Below are positions 53,201-60,600 of a stretch of 64,000 bases of DNA, in pieces. Numbering within the stretch: the stretch's first letter is position 1; the number at the start of each line of letters is the position of its first letter. The notes beneath the pieces were generated by a model. That model had not been told where the DNA came from. It searched no databases and worked only from the letters and a program-made list of their open reading frames with translations. A program made the position numbers and the translations under genes. The DNA is from Branchiostoma lanceolatum (lineage: Eukaryota > Chordata > Leptocardii > Amphioxiformes > Branchiostomatidae), in assembly GCF_035083965.1 (NCBI RefSeq), contig NC_089736.1, positions 12,610,207 to 12,674,206 on the forward strand, read 5' to 3'.

Positions 53201-54140
53201 AGCTTACGGCGAAAACTGCGAACATAAAACCACCGCGAACATTTCTGTATTTACAGAAATATTTTATATTTTCACTGGGCCTGCTGTTACAGAACGGAAA
53301 AAAACATCAGTTCTCTAATCTAGAATATGAAAATTCCACAAATTGTTTGATTTTATGAAGACTTTCTATGGTGTAACAGAGAAGAGCTGTATAGTAGAAA
53401 TACTAGAGTTATGGAATGGAATGTTGTTTCATTTTTCCAGCATGGTGAACAAACGGCAGACCTACTCTGACGACAGTTCGGGTTCTGAGAAGAACAATCT
53501 GGCCAGGGCGTCTCGTCTGTCCAGTCAGGACAACGGAAATTCAACCAATAACAGCTTCCTTCACGGAAACCTTCAGACTTTCGGTGGCCACGACAACCGT
53601 GCTTTTGATTGGAGGCCAACTGTTGAGAATGTGCCGGTTGATCAGGTAAGCAACAAGGGTCCACATGGAATTTGGGGATTTTACTTTTAATCCATCATTT
53701 CTTGAGTTGGTAATCGAATTGATAAAATGACTTTGTACACAACCATGTTTTTTTTTATTAACCAATGTTTCGATGACCATCTGTCACCTTCCTCGAGGCA
53801 ATTCTTATTGCACTGCAGTGTAGGTGTCGCTGCTCAAAGATGCGCTCCCAAAACGATGGCCGCCTAAACGTCGGTTGAATAAATCACTTGGTTGTGTACA
53901 AAGAGCCTTTTTATTCAGTGACTTACCAACCTGATGAAACTATTCAACGGCATTTGGCAATTCTTATCTATGTTAGTCCTAAACCCCCCGTCGTAGGAAT
54001 CAGTACATACATTGAAACAGTTAACAGTATACTAGTATGTTTATTAGGTACGCTTAAATTGATGATGTTTATTTCTGCTCCACATGCAGAAATTCAAGCT
54101 TCCCCGAGCTCGAGTCTCGACCAGCAACAACGAGTGGTGA
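44184..54140 (+). CDS. Membrane mucin 1: 62 x 12-residue repeat, SEA, EGF, TM, conserved tail
   Basis: Ten exons: 44184-44235, 45671-48058, 49943-50058, 50353-50411, 50609-50778, 51381-51543, 51813-51986, 52420-52515, 53441-53645, 54090-54140. The frame is continuous (3474 nt, 1157 residues). Signal peptide 1-17. Residues about 30-773 are exactly 62 units of the type MPPASGGTTPDP, a dense O-glycosylation substrate. SEA domain about 815-925 with the self-cleavage motif GSIVV at 874-878. EGF about 937-1000. Helix about 1004-1026 followed by CLCCRRNKK. Tail with YWSPDEKVPM, DEMPLY, SMVNKRQTYSDDSS and DNRAFDW. Probably a cell-surface, gel-layer or glycocalyx mucin. The last exon is uncertain. Intron 1 (44236-45670) shows nothing recognisable. 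Confidence 0.85.
45671..48058 (+). CDS. Mucin 1 exon 2: Pro/Thr/Gly repeat domain
   Basis: 2388 nt, phase 1-1. The acceptor is a NAGNAG (GCAGCAG), so the first codon may be skipped. After 11 residues come 62 consecutive 12-residue units (45706-47937), then KTTAAEETEDTT and a Thr/Pro linker. The donor is GTTGGT at 48059. Confidence 0.87.
45706..47937 (+). repeat. 36-bp coding minisatellite, 62 units
   Basis: Consensus CCAATGCCACCTGCATCAGG plus GGGAACAACACCTGAC. The 2232 nt are exactly 62 x 36, with no indel and only substitutions (for example DP to DS, P to S, MP to VP). The unit is also open in the antisense strand, giving a 656-codon shadow. Confidence 0.95.
48284..49733. mobile_element. 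1.45-kb element with about 100-nt terminal inverted repeats
   Basis: The left end CACAGTAGAGATTGCAATTC and the right end (reversed) CACAGTAGAGATTGAAATTC continue alike through AGGAGAATCTGAAATTCTC and GATTGGAATTC. It lies in mucin 1 intron 2 and encloses a reverse-transcriptase fragment on the minus strand. The target duplication is unclear (ATATGT occurs at both sides). Confidence 0.7.
49088..49564 (-). mobile_element. Non-LTR reverse transcriptase fragment
   Basis: The minus strand encodes SFSAALDLVDQEYLLKKLQG, ALKWMDSYLSQR, YICGVPQGG and, after a frameshift near 49320, TNDLPLA and VTYADDTSVY. FSAAxDLVD, GVPQG and YADD are the RT motifs around the catalytic aspartates. It is a dead fragment without ends or endonuclease. 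Confidence 0.85.
49943..50058 (+). CDS. Mucin 1 exon 3: SEA domain, start
   Basis: 116 nt, phase 1 to 0. Encodes KIVAFSLSLDGDFADVEN and ERSQLEEACKAE, the first strand and helix of SEA. The donor is GTAATC. Confidence 0.82.
50353..50411 (+). CDS. Mucin 1 exon 4: SEA domain, middle
   Basis: 59 nt, phase 0 to 2. Encodes LRRVHGQQAGFKDVLILGF. The length and phases equal exon 5 of the paralogue (59395-59453). Confidence 0.85.
50609..50778 (+). CDS. Mucin 1 exon 5: SEA domain, cleavage loop and end
   Basis: 170 nt, phase 2 to 1. Begins SDGSIVVRYMAIFE. G-S-I-V-V matches the SEA self-cleavage consensus (G|S-[VI]-V-V). The rest (NQEIEQETERMI, SFVPIEP) closes the domain. Confidence 0.86.
50835..51005 (-). 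mobile_element. tRNA-headed SINE, minus strand
   Basis: The minus strand has a B box GGATCGAATCCCGG near 50950 and CTTCCGGAAGAG-type body. Opposite orientation to the fragment at 39352-39460. Lies just after the donor of mucin 1 exon 5. Confidence 0.6.
51381..51543 (+). CDS. Mucin 1 exon 6: EGF-like, first part
   Basis: 163 nt, phase 1 to 2. Cysteine-rich: LCSPSCGEGVC, QCVCKENYCFNSGTC and GGPKCR. The last four cysteines pair with the next exon to form an EGF. Confidence 0.87.
51813..51986 (+). CDS. Mucin 1 exon 7: EGF end and transmembrane helix
   Basis: 174 nt, phase 2 to 2. Encodes CDDDPTGFYTGDRCNFYASQ, then a helix GGLLLIIIIALSICLCC and the stop-transfer RRNKK. Exactly the same length and phase as paralogue exon 8. 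Confidence 0.9.
52420..52515 (+). CDS. Mucin 1 exon 8: cytoplasmic tail
   Basis: 96 nt, phase 2 to 2. Encodes YWSPDEKVPMTKDTQ and NDEMPLY. Same length and phase as paralogue exon 9. Confidence 0.88.
52618..52930 (+). mobile_element. tRNA-headed SINE, plus strand
   Basis: Head CATAGTCCAGTGGTTAGCGA and B box GGGCTCGATCCCGG. Near-identical, inverted, to 16800-17095. Follows mucin 1 exon 8. Confidence 0.75.
53054..53259. mobile_element. MITE family with TACTGTAAATG ends, copy 3
   Basis: Left ATACTGTAAATGCATTGTTC and right AACATTTCTGTATTTACAG. Internal GTTCGCGGTGGTTTTAAG occurs twice and inverted once (AAAACCACCGCGAAC), so it can fold extensively. Confidence 0.75.
53441..53645 (+). CDS. Mucin 1 exon 9: cytoplasmic tail, Ser-rich and DNRAFDW
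   Basis: 205 nt, phase 2 to 0, donor CAG|GTAAGC. Encodes SMVNKRQTYSDDSSGSEKNN, ASRLSSQDNGN and NLQTFGGHDNRAFDW. Homologous to paralogue exon 10 over its whole length. Confidence 0.88.
53735..53950. repeat. Diverged inverted repeat related to the hairpin downstream
   Basis: Contains TTTCGATGACCATCTGTCAC and later AAACGTCGGTTGAATAAATC, the two arms of the motif that is nearly palindromic at 54280-54523. Single-arm relatives are near 15870 and 23730. Confidence 0.5.
54090..54140 (+). CDS. Mucin 1 exon 10: putative C-terminus
   Basis: The phase-0 acceptor at ATGCAG gives KFKLPRARVSTSNNEW and a TGA at 54138-54140. A different frame of the same stretch (Ser- and Gln-rich) has more tail-like composition but needs a phase that exon 9 does not supply. 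Tentative. Confidence 0.4.
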   Translation, partial: KFKLPRARVSTSNNEW

Positions 54141-54279
54141 ACAACTCACCAGGTCAGTTTGTCTAATCTCTGTACTAACTAGCGTCCAAATGTTTGCACA
54201 ATAGATAACCTATTGATAGTTTAGTCGGAGCAAAGTATCGCTTTATCTTCAACAAGATTACCACTGTAGGTTTCATTAT

Positions 54280-54523
54280 GAATAGAAATGCTCTTTTTAC
54301 ACAACCAAAAGATTTATTCCACCAACGTTTCGGTGACCATCTGTCACCTTCTTCAAGGCAATTCTGACTGATTCACATAGCAATGCAGCACAAGTGTTGC
54401 TGCTTATACCTGTGCTGCATTGTTATGTGAACCAGTCAGAATTGCCTTGAAGAAGGTGACAGATGGTCACCGAAACGTCGGTGGAATAAATCTCTTGGTT
54501 GTGTAAAAAGAGAATTTCTATTC
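54280..54523. repeat. 244-nt near-perfect hairpin (long inverted repeat)
   Basis: Arms of about 118 nt (54280-54397 and 54406-54523) are near complements. ACGTTTCGGTGACCATCTGT on the left is matched by ACAGATGGTCACCGAAACGT on the right. The centre is near 54400. Lies in the 3' part of mucin 1. Confidence 0.85.
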
Positions 54524-55756
54524 AGTGACTTACCAGCCTGATGAAACTATTCACGGAGGTTTCATTATGGTTGTCAAATACATCCATTATCAAGATACAG
54601 ATAGATACACACTAGATAATCTTAATTGAGTAAGCAATATTGGTAATTGTAGGAAAACAAAATCATATCCATAATGCCACTAGACGCTATGCCCTATGCG
54701 GGGTCTTGTACTGCATAGGTAAAGATGTAGACAAATCTCCCATCGAAAAACAAGTCTGTTCGTCTATCACTACTATAACTGGAAAGCGAGGAGAAGTTGA
54801 AATTTTGAAAATGATAGTTTATTTGGTATTTATGTATTGTTGTGACCAGTGTGGCAAAATGTGCAAAAAAGGTCTTTATTCATACATTTATTGTTCATAG
54901 TGGTTTGAGGATGAAAATACTGCATTGACATTTAAAAGCATGTGAGAGTGACATGTGTTGTTGTTATGTTGCCAAACCTTTATTCATGTCACATTGTTCA
55001 GGATACTTTGACACAGCGGTGCTTGACATACCTTTGTCCGTTTATTTTCTAGAATAACGCTGACTGACTTCCAAGACCTTAGACGACATTCATCACAACA
55101 ACGAATCTTTGTCCAAGTGCCTTGTATGTGCTGCCACCTACGAAACTAAGTATACGCTTCTAAAGTTGGGAGCCAAACAACAATTCATGGATCTGTTTAT
55201 ATATATATATCGTTATTTACATGCATGTCACAGTATGCTAAAAACTGTATATTTTCATATGCGAAATCGTTTTAGCGGAAAAGCCGTTGGCAACATATTT
55301 TTGTAGAGTAGCAGTAAGTTACATAGAATAGTCTGTATAGTACGATATTATGCAATGGTGTTTCTGAGCAAGTCTATGAAAACTGTGACATGTAAGAAGA
55401 AGAATGATCTGTGTAGACTTCGACGTTACACATTATCATACCTCACTATTCATATTGTACATTTTTAATGTTGTTAACCTTGCAACAAAAAACTTGTATT
55501 GTTATATGATGAATACCACTTATATTAAGCTAATTTCTATACAACGTAAGGACATATTTAAATGTACAATGTTATGGAAACTTTGTTTTGCTTTTTCTAT
55601 TTATGATATTATGAGCTTCTTAAGTCTCTGATGTATTGGAGTGAAATCTATCGCTTTTTCAATGTACATAATCGAATCTTCCTCAATTTGAAGATTGTTG
55701 TGTTGATATTGACGAAGTATCAACTTTTATGACTTTTACATTCATAGACTTTATTG

Positions 55757-55762
55757 AATAAA
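55757..55762 (+). terminator. Polyadenylation signal AATAAA for mucin 1
   Basis: AATAAA follows a T/A-rich stretch and precedes a TGTGTCATTG region about 30 nt on. It is the first good signal after the putative last exon; mRNA end probably near 55785. Confidence 0.55.
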
Positions 55763-56753
55763 TGAGTCTATCAATATAAACTTGTGTCATTGATAAGGAT
55801 TTATTCTTTGAAGGCTCTTTTTAAAAGGGTACTGTATATTATATGATGATAAACTGCAACAGCAGAAGCTGTTGACCTGAAGATCTATCATCAATTATGT
55901 ATAAAGAGCGAAAAACGAAGCTTCATTATCAAAACTTTGTTGGAAAAAAGCTGACCTGTATTTCCATAATTCATGTCAAACAAATTGTGCTTGTATGTAA
56001 CAAAAACTCATTCCATCATTCAAGAAAAGACAAAATAAATGTCTCGGTACAAAATCGAAGACAATTTGACACTCCTTTTTGAGGCTGCAAAGAACCCATT
56101 GAATTCTTTGAATTAAGCATTCTAATTCATACATGCAAAGTCACTGCATAATTAACTTGTAGTGGTCGCGCCCATTTTGAATACGCTGGCGGTATCACGG
56201 CGACCCCTGTCTGTTTTTGTCAGTACTGCAGGGTCACTATCCATGACTGCAGTTTTGAGAAGAATCGATAGTAGTCGTTACTAGACCGTCTATGGCCCGA
56301 TTCTCCAAGAAATCCGCGAAGGTGTAGAAATCTTTTGTCTCAATGGCGCGGCCTGTACTGCAGAGAAATAGATAGCAGCAGTGGTCATGACGAAACAGAA
56401 CACACTCTGTACCCCCCGTAATTCATGTTACATTACACTCCGGTGGCTTTCTGAGCTGTACTTTACTCAATACACAATGTACTCTGTACTGTCCGGTACA
56501 GATTCGATTTATCAATATTCTGTGCGTCATCTGAATTGCCACCGCACTAACACATGGCAAGTATCTTGAAAACACAGAGTTCAGTGTTTTCAAACTCATA
56601 CACGTAACCCTAACTGTTGGCACAGGTCTTTCTGAAGGATCAATTTTCTTGTAATCTACGTGCAAAGAGCTGGAAATTTTCATGAATGAAACAGTAGTGC
56701 ATTGTAAACATGCATATTTCCCACGTAAGTGCCACAATGTTGTATCCTTTATC

Positions 56754-56831
56754 AGATCACGTACTACATACGCGTTGCCGAGGAACTGTGGGAACCAACT
56801 GCTGTTTTCCCTCCTCATTTTACTGATAACG
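56754..56831 (+). promoter_or_regulatory. Upstream block shared by the two mucin genes, copy 2
   Basis: ATCACGTACTACATACGCGT, then GAGGAACTGTGG, then CATTTTACTGATAACGTT, aligned with 43314-43390. Its persistence may mean a shared regulatory element or simply recent duplication. Confidence 0.5.
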
Positions 56832-57589
56832 TTCTTCAGAATTCCAAAAACACAATCATATTCAAAGGCACCATTGATTATAAGACCTTCGAGACAAACG
56901 AACATCACATTTGCAGAGGAGCCTATGAAACAATTTCCTTCAGCATTTCCTCGTATATGAAGCTATTGTTTATCAAAACGCAGACGGAATGTAGTTGACC
57001 AAGGTGCAAACAAACGTCGCGTTGCCTTTGATAACACGTGTACTTTGGGTTCCATTACGTAAATATGGATATTTCACGGGCCCTTTGGTCTCCCCAAGGG
57101 AATAACACCTGTTACACATTAAAAGACTGTTGCAAAAGTTAACAGTAGTCTCTGAAACGAACTCATTTTAGACAGCTGATCAGATTTTGTCTATAACAAG
57201 GACAACCGACGAGAAAGTTGACACATATCTTTGGTTGAAATTGACAAAATAAAAATGCTATTTTCTAAACGTTTCAATCAGTCTTTTTGATTTAATAATA
57301 CACAAGTAAGGGCGATGGGTGGTTTCAGAAATATTGAAGTTTTGCAACATATCTAGAACAAACTTCCCACGTTACTTTGACCAGGGTATCAGGCCACTTT
57401 CTAACACTGAATTTGTCAGACGCAACGACTTGTAGCACAGCGATACGTCGCTAAAAACTGCGGTCAACCATTCTCAATATTGGGACAAACGCTAGCCCAA
57501 GGATTTATCAAGATTGACATTATGAAAGAGAGTGCACTAGAACGTGTTACAGATTTTTAAAAGTTTGACTGTCACGAATATCAAGAGAC

Positions 57590-57641
57590 ATGGATTACAG
57601 GGTGGTGTCGGTCATCCTGGTGACCATAGCCATCTTACAAG
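57590..57641 (+). CDS. Mucin 2 exon 1: signal peptide
   Basis: 52 nt, phase 1 out, donor GTGAGT. Encodes MDYRVVSVILVTIAILQ. Length and phase are identical to mucin 1 exon 1, which supports the chosen ATG. Confidence 0.82.
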
Positions 57642-60600
57642 GTGAGTAATCGTCCGTATCCAATGCCTATACCTTTATTGCAAACATGTGTTAAGTTGAA
57701 TATACAATTTGACCATATCAAACCCGTCGAAAGCTGGGCAATGATGCTGAATATGTAGCTTTATGTATATACCCTTCCAGTCGCAGTCCTCGGTGAATGT
57801 TGTCGTTTAACGCGCTGAGTATTCTGATAGCTGTCGATGATCTGTTAGAACCGCAATGTGTTTGTCTATAACATGGCATTGTTTAAGAGAAGAGTTTATA
57901 AGAGTGCCGTCTGAGTATTTTTCTACAGCAAGATTGAAGGTGGGGTAGGTGGTGTTAATCAATATCAAATATCACGTGTGGATAATGTGATCAGTATGCA
58001 AACAGTAAGCGGCATAAACGAATAGATAAAGACAACTCTACTGCCACCACAACTACGCTCAGCACCATTATTTCTATTTCTACATCTGTCAATACAACAG
58101 CAACCTACACCACCGTCTCCGCCACCGCCACTGAGAAACCTGTTGCGACAGGAAAACCTGGTAAGTGCTATTTGTCAGGATTACATTATTTCTGCTTATG
58201 TATTTACGTGCCAGTTTTGCACAATAACCTCATGAATACACTGCACTGCACTGCACAATAACACCATTAGTACATTATATATATATATTTTTTCTTATCC
58301 TTCATGAGAAACGTGAATACATTTTCTTTAATGTTATGAAAATGCGGCACTGCTGACTTCACAATTTAAAAAGTCCAAACCGCAGACTCTCAGTGGTTGG
58401 CGGGAAGAACGCACGTATTCTGGGTGTAACAGGCGTCCAATCACGTAACTTCCAGCTTAACCTTGCTGGCAGGTCACGAAGGTATATTTTTCTATATTAG
58501 AAACCCAGAATAGTCTCTATACTTAGTTTATTACCATATTTTGCTTTCAGATATCATCACCGTGGACGCTGAACTACCAGTCGAGATAAGTGAGTACAAT
58601 CCCTAAACCAGAAGCATGCCCCCACCCCCCAAGTTGTATGTTTGGCACATTCGTGACCTAAGACATTTTATCAATCAATTGGAACCGCAGCTGTGCATCA
58701 GCAGGTCGTTTGCTAACAAATAGCTCAGTGTGACAGGTAAGGAACATTTCAGAAAATGGTAGAGGATGGTACAAGTCATCTTATCTTACATAATATCTTG
58801 CGATACAAAAGGTACTAAAATGGCTAAAATCCTTTTCTTTCTCTTGAGCGGTTGCTCGATAAGTGTATCTTGCAATACCTGATTCATAATGGGGTGGGAT
58901 GGGATAGCAAATAAGGTTTCAGTAGTAGAAGCATCTACATGTAGCAGGAGTATGCCAAAATGACTAATGCAATTATGCCATTTTATTCATTTATAGTGGG
59001 AAATGGTTTGGGGTTTCAGAATTGTATGCATATCCCCGAAATATGTTATAAATCGCAATGCAAATAGCTGGAATGTACTGTACTTAGAATGTTCACATTG
59101 ATAAACATCCGCTGTTTCCGTATTAGATGTGGATCAGATTCCGGCTGAGGTACCTGTCATCGTTCTTGTGGACTCTTCTATCGAGTTCAATGTTCCATTT
59201 GATCCAAGGCTGACTAACGCATCATCGGAGGAGTACAAAAGTTCAGCCGAGGAATTTTTATCCCAGGTGAAACTTCTTGTACCGAATTTATTTCTTGACG
59301 TAACACTAGTATAGTGAAATGATGCAGCATACATATTTTTGCTGTCTGCTGTTTATTATCATACTTACACATTTTTTATTTGATGAATCAACAGGTAAAC
59401 CAACTCTACAATGAAACAAAGGGATTCAGGAATGTCAGTGTGGCCAGTTTCGAGTAAGTTATTATTGTTATCATCAAACCCCTTGCAATAAACTCCAAAT
59501 CAACATAGAGTGTATTTCAAGACAACGACAAATGACCGAAGGATAAAAAAAAAAAACATTTTGAAATCGCAACTATATTGCTGGAGTGGCTAAATTAAAA
59601 AGACCGTTTCGTTGACATTTATATTTCAGGCCAGGGATGATGCCGACTACCGTCACTACGTCTTCCGTCTCTACTGATACTACCACTCCGACGTCCGCTA
59701 CCCCCACCGACACTACGGCTAGCACCGAAACTCCTACAGCGATCACTACGGCTAGCATCACGACTACGGCTAGCACCGCCACAACGGCTAGCACCGACAC
59801 TACGGCTAGCACCGACACTACGGCGAGCACCGACACTACGGATGGCACCGACACTACGGCGAGCACCGACACTACGGCTAGCACTGACACTACGGCTAGC
59901 ACCGACACTACGGCTAGCACCGACACTACGGATGGCACCGACACTACGGCTAGCACCGACACTACGGCTAGCACCGACACTACGGCTAGCACCGACACTA
60001 CGGCTAGCACCGAAACTACGGCTAGCAACGACACAACGGCTAGCACCGACACTACGGCTAGCACCGACACTCCTACATTGGTCACTACGGCTAGCACCGA
60101 CACTTCAACAGCGGTCACTGCAGCTAGCATCGCGAATACGGCTAGCACTACCACTACGGCTAGCATCGACACTACGGATGGCACCGACACTACGGCTAGC
60201 ACCGACACTACGGCTAGCACCGACACTACGGCTAGCACTGCCACTACGGATGGCACCGACACTACGGCTAGCACCAACACTACGGCTAGCACCGACACTA
60301 CGGATGGCACCGACACTACGGCTAGCACCAACACTCCTACATTGGTCACTACGGCTAGCACCGACACTTCAACAGCGGCCACTGCAGCTAGCATCGCGAG
60401 TACGGCTAGCACTGCCACTACGGCTAGCACCGACACTACGGATGGCACCGACACTACGGCTAGCACCGACACTACGGCTAGCACCGACACTACGGCTAGC
60501 ACTGCCACTACGGATGGCACCGACACTACGGCTAGCACCGACACTACGGCTAGCACCGACACTACGGATGGCACCGACACTACGGCTAGCACCGACACTA

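Larger units (their letters stand above)
54141..57589. other. Mucin 1 3' region and spacer to mucin 2
   Basis: Contains the hairpin at 54280-54523, probable 3' UTR to about 55785, then 1.8 kb of spacer. A 161-codon minus-strand frame at 56423-56908 has no recognisable domain. A block shared with the upstream region of mucin 1 is at 56754-56831. Confidence 0.55.

Noticed and set aside
56423..56908. 161-codon minus-strand frame between the two mucins
   Set aside because: No domain, no convincing splice context, and it overlaps the upstream block shared with mucin 1. Length alone is not enough in AT-rich spacer.
58014..58160. Mucin 2 exon 2 starting after AACAG near 58005
   Set aside because: That acceptor looks acceptable, but in the required phase the reading frame meets TAG within eight codons. 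Only weaker downstream AGs keep the frame.
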